A program made the position numbers and the translations under genes. From assembly GCF_000430705.1 (NCBI RefSeq), contig NZ_AUMN01000023.1, positions 1-64,000 of the forward strand: a stretch of 64,000 bases of DNA, read 5' to 3'. This document shows positions 25,690 through 33,740 of this stretch, piece after piece (position 1 is the first letter of the stretch; each line of letters starts with the position of its first letter). This DNA comes from Arthrobacter castelli DSM 16402. GTDB taxonomy: Bacteria > Actinomycetota > Actinomycetes > Actinomycetales > Micrococcaceae. The notes below the pieces were generated by a model. That model had not been told where the DNA came from. It was given only the letters and a program-made list of their open reading frames with translations, and did no database searches.

Positions 25690-26994
25690 ATGTCGTTTCA
25701 AGACACTGAGGTGCTCATCGTCGGCGCAGGACAAGCCGGCGTGGCGATGAGCGAGCACTTGGGCCAGAACGGTGTGCCGCACGTTGTGCTGGAGCGCGAC
25801 CGTATTGCGGAACGATGGCGCACGGCACGGTGGGATTCGCTCGTGGCAAACGGTCCTGCATGGCACGACCGCTTTCCGGGCATGGAATTCAACACCGACC
25901 CTGACGCCTTCGCCACCAAGGAGCAGGTGGCAGACTATTTCGTGGCCTACGCCGAGAAAATCGCGGCACCGATCCACTGTGGTGTCGAAGTCACCTCAGT
26001 CCGCAAGAATATCGGCCGACCCGGATTCCACGCAGAAACGTCCGAAGGAACCATCAATGCTCGCTATGTGGTGGCAGCGACAGGCCCGTTCCAACAACCG
26101 GTCATCCCGGCGATCGTTCCCGACGATGCGGGCATTCATCAAATACACTCCAACTCTTACCGCAACCCCGATCAGTTGCCGGAGGGTGCCACACTCGTAG
26201 TAGGCGCCGGGTCTTCGGGAGTGCAGATTGCCGACGAGATCCGGGAATCGGGCCGGAAGGTCTATCTCTCCGTGGGCCCCCATGACCGTCCCCCGAGAAG
26301 TTATCGAGGACGCGACTTCGTTTGGTGGCTGGGCGTCCTCAACAAATGGGAGGCCGCAGCGCCACCTCAGGGTGCGGAGCACGTCACCATCTCGGTCAGC
26401 GGGGCCAATGGCGGCCGCACCGTCGATTTCCGAGACCTTGCCGCCGACGGCATCAGCCTCGTCGGGCGCACCGCTTCATACGATAACGGAATCATGCGGT
26501 TCGCACCCGACTTGAGCGACAACATCGCCAACGGCGATGCCAACTACTGGTCCCTACTCGACGAAGCCGACGCGTATATCGAGCGCAACGGCCTGGATTT
26601 GCCCGAAGAGCCAGAGGCGCGCATTTTGGGGCCGGAACCGGAATGCGTCAGCGATCCCATTCTCGAACTCGACCTCGCCGGCGCTGGCGTCACCTCGATT
26701 GTTTGGGCGACCGGTTTTTCGGTCGACTACGGATGGTTGCAGGTTGACGCGTTCAACGAAAGCGGAAAGCCGAAGCACCAGCGCGGTGTATCCGTCGAAC
26801 CGGGCGTCTATTTTCTGGGACTTCCTTGGCAATCCCGTCGCGGATCGAGCTTCATCTGGGGTGTCTGGCACGATGCCAAGTACTTGGTTGACCACATCAT
26901 GATCCAACGTGGATATGCGCATTACGAATCGTCTGCTGCAGCCCGATCCGCGCCGGCAAGGCAGTTAAGTGGCGCCGCTGTCTCCGGTTCCTGA
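25690..26994 (+). CDS. Flavin-containing monooxygenase (NAD(P)-dependent)
   Basis: A 434-residue two-dinucleotide-domain flavoprotein. The FAD motif VLIVGAGQAGVAMSEHLG is at the N-terminus and a second motif, TLVVGAGSSGVQIADEI, near residue 175 binds NADPH. An FMO-like segment GIHQIHSNSYRNP lies between them, and the late IVWATGFSVDYGW is typical. Relatives hydroxylate N or S atoms, or act as Baeyer-Villiger enzymes or indole-pyruvate monooxygenases. It is the first gene of the rightward operon and would activate the substrate for the downstream hydrolases. The ATG at 25690 has AGGGAG nine bases ahead; a GTG at 25681 is less likely. Confidence 0.88.
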   Translation: MSFQDTEVLIVGAGQAGVAMSEHLGQNGVPHVVLERDRIAERWRTARWDSLVANGPAWHDRFPGMEFNTDPDAFATKEQVADYFVAYAEKIAAPIHCGVEVTSVRKNIGRPGFHAETSEGTINARYVVAATGPFQQPVIPAIVPDDAGIHQIHSNSYRNPDQLPEGATLVVGAGSSGVQIADEIRESGRKVYLSVGPHDRPPRSYRGRDFVWWLGVLNKWEAAAPPQGAEHVTISVSGANGGRTVDFRDLAADGISLVGRTASYDNGIMRFAPDLSDNIANGDANYWSLLDEADAYIERNGLDLPEEPEARILGPEPECVSDPILELDLAGAGVTSIVWATGFSVDYGWLQVDAFNESGKPKHQRGVSVEPGVYFLGLPWQSRRGSSFIWGVWHDAKYLVDHIMIQRGYAHYESSAAARSAPARQLSGAAVSGS

Positions 26995-27106
26995 TCCAAG
27001 CCCTGAGCAACAATCGAAATAGTTTCAAATCGGGCAAACAGAAGCCGGGGAAACAGACAGCGCGGGGGCGACCAGCCCTCGATCTCGAATCTAAAGGACA
27101 ACACTG

Positions 27107-27529
27107 ATGAAGCACACCAGAATCCGTCCATTCAACACTAAAGAAACCTATCCTGAGCAGAACCTGGACAACGATCTCTGCCAAGCCGTGGTCGCTAACG
27201 GGGTGGTCTACCTCCGCGGGCAAATTGGCCAAGATCTCGACACCCGTGAGTCGGTCGGCATTGGAAACGTGGAAGAGCAGACCGAGAAAGCAATGAGCAA
27301 CATCGCAATGCTCATGGACGAGGCAGGCGGCACTCTCGAAGACATCGTCAAGGTCATCGTCTATGTAACAGACATCCGGTACCGGGAGATCGTCTACCGA
27401 ACTATGGGCAAATGGCTCAAAGACGTCTACCCAGTCTCAACAGGCCTCGTTGTCAATTCATTGGCCCGGCCCGAATGGCTGGTAGAGATCGATGCCACAG
27501 CAGTCCTTTCACAAGAGAGGCAACCATGA
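27107..27529 (+). CDS. RidA/YjgF-family protein, non-canonical
   Basis: A 140-residue Rid-family protein (YLRGQIGQDLD, KAMSNIAMLMDEAGGTLEDIVKVIVYVTD). Enamine/imine deaminases of the RidA subgroup have an essential Arg in RTxVxVxxLP near the C-terminus. Here the aligned segment reads PVSTGLVVNSLARPEW, so the Arg is replaced by Ser or Thr. The protein therefore belongs to another Rid subgroup with unknown or different activity. It overlaps the DUF1028 gene by ATGA and follows the monooxygenase gene by 112 bases. It may hydrolyse an unstable imine made by the monooxygenase. Confidence 0.88.
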   Translation: MKHTRIRPFNTKETYPEQNLDNDLCQAVVANGVVYLRGQIGQDLDTRESVGIGNVEEQTEKAMSNIAMLMDEAGGTLEDIVKVIVYVTDIRYREIVYRTMGKWLKDVYPVSTGLVVNSLARPEWLVEIDATAVLSQERQP

Positions 27530-28200
27530 CATTCAGCATTGCAGGAACCGATGGCAACGGCCGCCTCGGCATTGCCGTCTCATCATCGTCACCGGCAGTA
27601 GCCGCACGGTGCATCCACCTCCATGACAGGATCGGCGCCGTCAGCTCACAGAATATTACCGACCCTCGGCTGGGCGATGTATTACTGTCATATCTCGAGG
27701 AGGGAATGTCAGCGCCTGCCGCGCTGGATCAGCTTCTCTCCAGGGAGGAGACCCGGGATTTCAGACAGCTTGTCGTTCTCGACTCCCGGGCAGAATCCGC
27801 CGTCTTCAGCGGTTCCCACACTCTGGGCACCCATAGCGAAGGAACCGGCAACGACTGTGTCAGCGCCGGCAATATGCTGGCCAACGAAGGTGTTCCCCAG
27901 GCCGCTTGCGATGCTTTCGAGGCGTCAAAAGGGAAAGAGCTGGAAGTTCGACTCATGAGCGGACTTCGCGCCGGTCTCATTGCCGGAGGTGAAGAGGGCC
28001 CTGTCCGTTCGGCTGGACTCTCCGTTGTCTCGGGCCACGGATGGCGTGACACCGATCTCCGTGTTGACTGGCACGAAGATCCCATCACGGAGCTTGAGCG
28101 AATCCTTGAGATCTGGCTGCCACAGCGGGAAGACTACGTCATTCGCGGCCTGGACCCGGCATCATCTGTTGGATATGGAGTACCCGGTGACCAGCGCTGA
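27526..28200 (+). CDS. DUF1028 (Ntn-hydrolase-fold) protein
   Basis: A 224-residue protein of the DUF1028 family, recognised from MTFSIAGTDGNGRLGIAVSS, the QNITDPRLGD segment and GNDCVSAGNMLANEG. The family has an N-terminal nucleophile hydrolase fold and recurs beside RidA and M20 genes in catabolic operons; its reaction is not established. The residue after Met is Thr, which could be the nucleophile. The ATG overlaps the RidA stop, and its own 3' end overlaps the M20 start, so the three genes are tightly coupled. Confidence 0.88.
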   Translation: MTFSIAGTDGNGRLGIAVSSSSPAVAARCIHLHDRIGAVSSQNITDPRLGDVLLSYLEEGMSAPAALDQLLSREETRDFRQLVVLDSRAESAVFSGSHTLGTHSEGTGNDCVSAGNMLANEGVPQAACDAFEASKGKELEVRLMSGLRAGLIAGGEEGPVRSAGLSVVSGHGWRDTDLRVDWHEDPITELERILEIWLPQREDYVIRGLDPASSVGYGVPGDQR

Positions 28201-29341
28201 GAATCTGCGAAATGAGGACAGCGACTTCATTAGGGTCAAAGATGCGGTTAGCTCTCACTCCGACGCCTTGATCGAGCTGTCAGAAATGCTCCACGCCAAT
28301 CCCGAGCTCGGCTGGAAGGAACATCAGGCTGCGGACTGGACCGCCAATTTACTCTCCGATCATGGATTCGAAGTAACAAGGACATACCTGGGCTTCCCAA
28401 CCGCCCTCCGCGCCGTGTTAGGCACTGGCAGCCACCGAATCGGACTGATGGCCGAATACGATGCCCTTCCCGGACTCGGTCACGCCTGTGGACACAACAT
28501 CATCACCGCCATCTCCGTCGGTGCCGCGATCGCACTATCCGAGTTCGCTGATGAACGAGATCTGACGATCGAGGTCTATGCCACCCCCGCCGAGGAAGGT
28601 GGCGGCGGCAAGATCGAACTACTGAAAAAGGGGGCGTTTGCCGGCCTGGACCTGGCAATGATGGCCCATCCAAGCCCAGTGGATTCCGCCAAGGCACGCC
28701 CTTACGCGGTCTCCCACAGTCACATCGAATACCGCGGTAAATCCGCTCATGCCGGGGCATATCCGGATCAAGGCGTTAATGCCAATGATGCATTCGTCAT
28801 CGCACAGGTGTCCCTGGGGCTGCTCCGGCAACAGTTGCCTGCTGAAACGCGTGTCCACGGAGTGCAAACTCGCGGAGGCGAGGCACCAAATGCGATCCCC
28901 GAAAAGACGGAAGGACGCTGGTATGTCCGCGCCGAAACACTGAAGGATCTTAACGCCCTCCAGGCACGGGTTGAGCGCTGCTTCGAATCTGGAGCGTTGG
29001 CAACTGGTTGTGAGTTGGTGATTACACCGGAATCGGAACCATACTCGGAATTCCGGACAGAGCACCGGGCGCTGGAACTATACGTGAAGCACGCCCAGAA
29101 CCTGGGTCGGAATTTCGACGCTCCGGCGGAGCAGGCAACGATGAACCGCGCATCGACTGATATGGGCAACGTTTCGCAGGTGGTGCCGGCTATCCACCCG
29201 TACATCGGTCTCGGTTGCTATCCAACTGCGAATCACCAGCCGCAGTTCGAGTCCCATTGCATCGGCGAGGCAGCCAACCGTGCTATCACCGACGGCGCTA
29301 CTGCCCTTGCATTGACCGCGCTGGACTATTTTGTGGTTTAG
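28187..29341 (+). CDS. M20-family amidohydrolase/peptidase
   Basis: A 384-residue metallohydrolase of the M20D group. Metal-site segments are visible: GLMAEYDALPGLGHACGHN near residue 80 and PAEEGGGGKIELL near 125, and the dimerisation region contains KSAHAGAYPDQGVNAND. Members remove acyl groups from N-acyl amino acids or cleave dipeptides. I favour the GTG at 28187, which has GGAG six bases upstream; an ATG at 28175 is possible. The gene overlaps the DUF1028 gene and ends 27 bases before aspartase, which suggests that it releases aspartate or a related amino acid. Confidence 0.88.
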   Translation: MTSAENLRNEDSDFIRVKDAVSSHSDALIELSEMLHANPELGWKEHQAADWTANLLSDHGFEVTRTYLGFPTALRAVLGTGSHRIGLMAEYDALPGLGHACGHNIITAISVGAAIALSEFADERDLTIEVYATPAEEGGGGKIELLKKGAFAGLDLAMMAHPSPVDSAKARPYAVSHSHIEYRGKSAHAGAYPDQGVNANDAFVIAQVSLGLLRQQLPAETRVHGVQTRGGEAPNAIPEKTEGRWYVRAETLKDLNALQARVERCFESGALATGCELVITPESEPYSEFRTEHRALELYVKHAQNLGRNFDAPAEQATMNRASTDMGNVSQVVPAIHPYIGLGCYPTANHQPQFESHCIGEAANRAITDGATALALTALDYFVV

Positions 29342-29368
29342 CCACTCAGCTCTGATATGGAGAATTTT

Positions 29369-30784
29369 ATGACTTCGGATACTCCTCTAATGCCGGAGAA
29401 TCGAACCGAGTCCGACAGCCTCGGATCCCGGGAGGTACCCGGCGATGTTTATTGGGGTATCAGCACGCTTCGCGCCATGGAGAACTTCCCGATGACGGGC
29501 CGCCAAGTCGGCTCCATGAGATCGATGGTGTGGGCGCTCGGGGCAATCAAGTATTCGGCGGCGCAGGCGAACGGAAGCCTGGGCCTCATTCCTACAGAGA
29601 AGGCCGAAGCCATCAGTACCGCCGCACGTGAGGTGATGGACGGGAACTACGACGATCAATTTATGGTTGATGTGATCCAAGGCGGCGCGGGTACAAGCAC
29701 GAATATGAACGCCAACGAGGTTATCGCAAACCGCGCATTGGAGATCATGGGCTGCGCTAAGGGCGAATACTCGGTGACCCATCCAATCGACCACGTCAAT
29801 CGGTGCCAATCCACTAATGACGTTTACCCCACGGCTGCAAAGATGGCTCAGTCAGTAGAGATCCAATCCCTGCTTTATGAGCACGAGCTCCTCAGCAACG
29901 CCATGGAATCTCGAGCCGTTGATTTCAAAGGCATCTTCAAGGTCGGCCGCACCCAGCTTCAAGATGCGGTACCCATGACTCTGGCACAAGAATTCCGGGC
30001 GTTTGCGGCCACCCTGCGTGAGGACCAGTCCCGCCTGCAGGAACTCCAAAAGCACCTCCTGGAGACGAACCTCGCCGCAACAGCGATCGGTACCGGTATC
30101 ACCGCACCAGAGGGCTACCGAGTACGAGTAGTCCACGAACTCGCTGCGATCAGTGAATTACCCGTCATCCCGGCCGAGAACCTGATCGAGGCCACCAGCG
30201 ACGCAGGGGTATTCATCCTCACCTCAGGAATTTTGAAGCGGACAGCGGTCAAGCTCTCGAAAATCTGCAACGACCTCCGACTTCTATCTTCCGGGCCACA
30301 GTCCGGATTCGGGGAAATAACGCTTCCTGCAGTCCAGGCCGGCTCATCGATCATGCCGGGCAAGGTCAACCCCGTTATCCCCGAAGTGGTGAATCAAGTC
30401 GCCTTCCGGGTGGTTGGCGTCGATGCCGCAGTGACCATGGCCGTCGAGGCCGGTCAGCTACAGCTCAACGCCTTTGAGCCGATCATCGTCGAGGAGCTGT
30501 TCGAGGCCACCACGCTATTGACGCGGGCATGTCGGCAGCTAAGGAAACTGTGCATTGATGGTATTGAGCCAAACGTGGAAACGCTGTCCACACGCATGCA
30601 CGAATCCATCAGCATCGTGACGGGGTTGGCACCACACATCGGCTACGCCACAGCAGCAGAGCTAGCCAAAGAAGCATTGCTCAAACGGCGAAGCGTCCTG
30701 GACCTTGTGTTCGAAAACAAACTCCTCACACAACAAGAGCTGAATCAGGCGATCGATCTGCCTCTGCTGGCCCGCGATTCCTGA
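29369..30784 (+). CDS. aspA: Aspartate ammonia-lyase
   Basis: A 471-residue member of the fumarase/aspartase superfamily, which removes ammonia from L-aspartate to give fumarate. The family signature GSSIMPGKVNPV is present near residue 325, with the substrate-binding GGAGTSTNMNANEV, the THPIDHVNRCQSTND segment and the GRTQLQDAVPMT loop. Length is normal. I place the start at the ATG at 29369, since GGAG lies six bases upstream; an ATG at 29357 adds four residues. As the last gene of the operon it would feed the released amino acid into the citric acid cycle. A related aspartase-like lyase for substituted aspartates cannot be excluded. Confidence 0.9.
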   Translation: MTSDTPLMPENRTESDSLGSREVPGDVYWGISTLRAMENFPMTGRQVGSMRSMVWALGAIKYSAAQANGSLGLIPTEKAEAISTAAREVMDGNYDDQFMVDVIQGGAGTSTNMNANEVIANRALEIMGCAKGEYSVTHPIDHVNRCQSTNDVYPTAAKMAQSVEIQSLLYEHELLSNAMESRAVDFKGIFKVGRTQLQDAVPMTLAQEFRAFAATLREDQSRLQELQKHLLETNLAATAIGTGITAPEGYRVRVVHELAAISELPVIPAENLIEATSDAGVFILTSGILKRTAVKLSKICNDLRLLSSGPQSGFGEITLPAVQAGSSIMPGKVNPVIPEVVNQVAFRVVGVDAAVTMAVEAGQLQLNAFEPIIVEELFEATTLLTRACRQLRKLCIDGIEPNVETLSTRMHESISIVTGLAPHIGYATAAELAKEALLKRRSVLDLVFENKLLTQQELNQAIDLPLLARDS

Positions 30785-31487
30785 TCGCGAAGGCCTTCGC
30801 CTTCTTCTTCTTCTTCTCCTCCTCCGGCGGGTCGCTTACCCTGAATTTTAAGCGTCCCGTGGCGACTATGGGTGGCTTTCGGGTATATCCCACTGCTTCC
30901 AAGGGGCTACAGCTGAACCATTGCCGCGGCAGTCGCTGTCTGGCTACCGTGTAACTGCTGGCTCCGCCTTCCCAGCCCTCCATGACGCAACGGAAGGTGG
31001 AGTCTTCCCAACACTCGATTCGGCTCATCCGCACCGGCGTGGTCGACGTTGATCTCTACCTTTGGCAAGGTCTGCACCTCACGCTGGGCAGAACCGGCAG
31101 GTAAGAGCGCACTCCATCCGGGGGAGGAATCGAATGCTGCTCCCGGTAAGCTCCTGCCGACCCTGTCAGTGAGCTGCCGATGGGGAACAGGCAGCCCCCT
31201 ACTCATCAGTCGCATGAGCCACAAACGACTGTACCAACCACATAAAGGCATTAGTATAGCCGCCAAACCAAAGTTGGCCAGTGACCTCCCACATCCCACG
31301 TTCGAGGTGCGGGTAGTTTCTGAAATGACATGCGACGCGGCCTCGGAATGCAGTTCTGCACGTTGGATATGGCACTGCCTATTGAAATTAGTTTTGACAC
31401 GAAAACTGGGCCTGTGTCTCGTTCGAAGGTTGGCTGCGGGGAAGCGTTTCGTTTCCAAAGAAATAAGGCGCCCGGATGGTGTTCGTC
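30785..31487. other. Non-coding stretch with a CTT-rich tract
   Basis: About 700 bases without a gene I can support. A TTC/TCC trinucleotide tract lies at about 30798-30823, directly after aspA. Several minus-strand ORFs overlap one another in different frames, and none has a recognisable domain. One of them (30726-31034) owes its poly-Lys run to the trinucleotide tract. Confidence 0.45.
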
Positions 31488-32141
31488 TCATAGGGCAGGT
31501 TTTGAAGTGAACATTTCTTCGCTGGGGGAGACGAGCATTTGTTCGAGTTTGTCGATGGTGGCGTCGAGTCCGAGGTTGAAGGCATCGTCTTGGCGTCTGC
31601 CGGTGTGTCCCGATGTCAGCGCTCGTGATAGTGCCGGGCGGACACTGTGGGAGGCTTTCCATGGTGGTTCGGGGGAGGCGGCGTCGACGGCGGAGCCGAG
31701 CGCCAGCACGTCGATCAGGGACAGGGCCTGCAGCAGAAGTTCATCCTGGAACCCGGCTGTTTCAAGGATCTGTACCAGGTTTTCGTAGATGTTGAGCGTG
31801 TCAGTGTCGTCGACGGGTTCGCCGACGAGGGCGGGAATGGCCATGGGGTGGCGCCCCATGGCGTCCCGGTAGTTGATGGCCCATTGGCGCACTTGGCCCT
31901 GCCAGGTGACGCCTTGTGGTGGGAAGTCGCCGCGTGAGTATGCTTCCTGGCTGATGAGTGCCCGGATGCCTTTGATGATGTCGGTACGTCCGCCGCTGAC
32001 GTGGTGGTATAGGGATGAGGGGCTGACCCCGAGGCGTTGGGCGAGCCGGGGGATGGAGAAGTTGTTTTGTTCGTCGAACAGTTCAAGGGCGGCGCGGTGA
32101 ATCTTTTGCGAGGTGAGCAGTTGTGTGCGGGGCCGGGCCAT
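31488..32141 (-). CDS. TetR-family regulator with TetR-type C-terminal domain
   Basis: A 217-residue regulator. The N-terminus MARPRTQLLTSQKIHRAALE with FSIPRLAQRLGVSPSSLYHH is a clear helix-turn-helix, and the long all-helical C-terminal half resembles the tetracycline-repressor pocket class. I start it at the ATG at 32141, which has AAAGG upstream; the ATG at 32159 has no ribosome site. It lies 30 bases behind the truncated dehydrogenase gene on the same strand, so the two once formed a unit. With the promoter-proximal gene truncated, its expression may be altered. Confidence 0.88.
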   Translation of the reverse strand: MARPRTQLLTSQKIHRAALELFDEQNNFSIPRLAQRLGVSPSSLYHHVSGGRTDIIKGIRALISQEAYSRGDFPPQGVTWQGQVRQWAINYRDAMGRHPMAIPALVGEPVDDTDTLNIYENLVQILETAGFQDELLLQALSLIDVLALGSAVDAASPEPPWKASHSVRPALSRALTSGHTGRRQDDAFNLGLDATIDKLEQMLVSPSEEMFTSKPAL

Positions 32142-32171
32142 AGCGGGCCTTTCACTCATGGAGGAGGATTG

Positions 32172-32480
32172 TTAGAACATGATGACGCTGTGTGCCCGCT
32201 CGCCACGGCGCATGGCTTCGAACGCTTCATTGACCTCGTCGAGGCTGATGCGGTCGGATATCAGGTCGTCAACTGGTAGTTTGCCTGCCAGGTACAGCTC
32301 GGCCAGCCGTGGGAAGTCCCGTCCCGGTACGGTGGAGCCATAGTTGGAGCCGAGGATCCGCATCCCGCTTTCGGCCAGTTCAAGGCCGTCGAAGTTGATC
32401 GACTGGCCGGCCGGCGGCAGTCCCACCAGCACGGCGGTGCCGCCGCGTACCAGCAGCGATGGAAGTGATTCGAAGGGTTG
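32172..32480 (-). pseudogene. Zinc-type alcohol dehydrogenase, C-terminal fragment
   Basis: The last 100 or so residues of an MDR alcohol dehydrogenase remain: GGTAVLVGLPPAGQSINFDG, GSNYGSTVPGRDFPRLAELY and ISLDEVNEAFEAMRRGE. The catalytic domain and most of the Rossmann fold (about 260 residues) are missing. Coding similarity stops where a tRNA 3' half begins at about 32480, so the gene was cut at an integration junction. Confidence 0.8.
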
Positions 32481-32505
32481 CTGGTTCGAATCCAGCTGGG
32501 GGAGC
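32480..32505 (+). other. 3' half of a tRNA gene: candidate attachment-site scar
   Basis: GCTGG-TTCGAAT-CCAGC (32480-32496) is a perfect five-base-pair T-arm with a canonical seven-base loop containing the TTC and A58 positions. It is followed by TGGGGGA and a discriminator G, as at a tRNA 3' end. No D-arm, anticodon arm or complementary 5' acceptor precedes it, since coding sequence of a dehydrogenase lies there instead. A strong terminator follows, as behind a normal tRNA gene. The isotype cannot be named. This fits an att site left by integration at a tRNA 3' end. Confidence 0.6.
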
Positions 32506-32516
32506 GAAAATAGAAG

Positions 32517-32567
32517 AAAAAAGGCCCTCTGACTAGGCAAAACGCCAGTCAGGGGGCCTTTCTTTTT
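32517..32567 (+). terminator. Rho-independent terminator
   Basis: AAGGCCCTCTGACT (32521-32534) pairs with AGTCAGGGGGCCTT (32547-32560) with only a G-T wobble, extended by GGC/GCC around an A-rich loop. An A-rich run precedes it and TTTCTTTTT follows, so it could work on the plus strand and partly on the other. It probably ended the tRNA transcript. Confidence 0.85.
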
Positions 32568-32868
32568 GCCTCGAAAAACCCCAGGTACCGGGCAAAGGAT
32601 GTTATTTTCCGGTATCGCGCAAAGCGGATGACCCTCTGTTACTACGACTTACTGCCCATCATGCTGCAGGCCGCACTTGACTCCGACAGGGCGGCTCGGG
32701 CCGCCTCACCTCACCAGACTCGACGGTCGCATCAGAACTGGTAACCCTGTCAGATGGCAGCACGCAGTGCTTGCGCATATTCGAGTAGCAGGCCGCCGTC
32801 GGCCACGTCACAGGAGTCGGGACGCAGGCATCGAGACACAGGCAGTGTGGCAGAGCGGGATTGCCGGC

Positions 32869-33090
32869 TTATTCTTCTTCCAGGATCAGCGGCGTGAAGC
32901 CACCCAAAGCTTCAGGCGACAGGCACGCCGCACAGCAGGGCAGTCCGGCCGAGACGCACTCGAGCAGCAAGTCCCGGTCATGACCGGTGTTCCAGTCGCC
33001 GGTGCGTTCATCGGGTCCGGGCGTGGTCCCGCACCAGGGCAACAGATCAGCCGGGCGGGTATACAGGTGGTGGACGACATCAGTGCTCAT
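32869..33090 (-). CDS. Small cysteine-containing hypothetical protein
   Basis: A possible 73-residue protein starting MSTDVVHHLYTRPADLLPWC. It has Cys residues in LLPWCG, LLECVSAG and LPCCAACL, and an acidic end. The spacing could bind a metal, but no family is recognised. A second in-frame ATG lies three codons upstream, and the ribosome site is poor for both. The 300 bases on its 3' side up to the terminator at 32567 hold no other supported feature. Confidence 0.4.
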   Translation of the reverse strand: MSTDVVHHLYTRPADLLPWCGTTPGPDERTGDWNTGHDRDLLLECVSAGLPCCAACLSPEALGGFTPLILEEE

Positions 33091-33271
33091 AACCACCATG
33101 GTGCCACTGTGGCGGCCACATATGTGAGCCGGGCGCGGTTATTGTATTATCGTCGCGATCGTGGCCGCGAAAACGCGGGGCCACTGACCCATATGCGACA
33201 ATGATAAAGAAAGATGTATGTCAAATGGCATGCAGCGACCAATCAGGCAGCGATACGAAAGAGCACAAGTC

Positions 33272-33685
33272 ATGATATCCGCGTCGACGAAAAGAAGTCT
33301 TCTGACCATGGCGGCAGTGCCCGTGTTGGTTCTGGGACTGGCTGCCTGCGGTGGTGGAGCCGACGGTGAATATATTGGTGAATCCGAGTCCGCCACCGCT
33401 GCCGGTTACAGCACACTCATCATTGACGGTGACACCATGACCTATCAGACATTCCGCTGCGGAAAAGAACCGTATGCGGGTGAAAGAAATACAAGCGTCG
33501 GTCAGCTCAATGATGACCAGACCCATGTCATCTGGACCCAAGAAGGTCAATGGGAAGGTGATAACCAGATCTCTATGACTGAAGATTCCCTCTCGATGTC
33601 AGGTGTGACCTTCACTCGTAAAGGGACTGACGCGGCCCAGGCCCAGCTCAAAGAACATCGGGAAACCTGTTCAGATTCGGATTAA
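33272..33685 (+). CDS. Putative lipoprotein, unknown function
   Basis: A 137-residue secreted lipoprotein. The N-terminus has Lys-Arg, a hydrophobic stretch and the lipobox LGLAAC with Cys26 as the lipid-attachment site. The mature part starts with GGGADGEYIGE, is acidic, and ends in SDSD. It resembles small actinobacterial surface lipoproteins of unknown role. I chose the ATG at 33272 because the signal peptide then has normal length; an earlier start at 33218 would add an unusual Arg-rich extension. A strong terminator follows at 33700. Confidence 0.75.
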   Translation: MISASTKRSLLTMAAVPVLVLGLAACGGGADGEYIGESESATAAGYSTLIIDGDTMTYQTFRCGKEPYAGERNTSVGQLNDDQTHVIWTQEGQWEGDNQISMTEDSLSMSGVTFTRKGTDAAQAQLKEHRETCSDSD

Positions 33686-33699
33686 CTAAACCAGTATTG

Positions 33700-33736
33700 A
33701 AGAAGGCCCGTGGGAATCATCCCCACGGGCCTTCTT
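33700..33736 (+). terminator. Strong terminator hairpin, insertion point of the group II intron
   Basis: AAGAAGGCCCGTGGG (33700-33714) pairs perfectly with CCCACGGGCCTTCTT (33722-33736), a 15-bp stem with a seven-base loop. The stem is symmetrical, so it could act for the lipoprotein gene and for the convergent membrane gene now at 35298. The intron begins five bases behind it. Confidence 0.88.
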
Positions 33737-33740
33737 CACG

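Noticed and set aside
30726-31034. 102-codon minus-strand ORF overlapping the end of aspA
   Set aside because: Some of it looks protein-like (SRIECWEDSTFRC), but the Lys/Glu run comes from a CTT repeat, it overlaps a certain gene, and no ribosome site is seen. I could not support it.
30907-31662. 251-codon minus-strand ORF
   Set aside because: Overlaps the TetR gene out of frame and has no recognisable domain.
32480-32505. A complete tRNA gene
   Set aside because: Only the T-arm and acceptor 3' strand are present; no anticodon or D-arm can be folded upstream.
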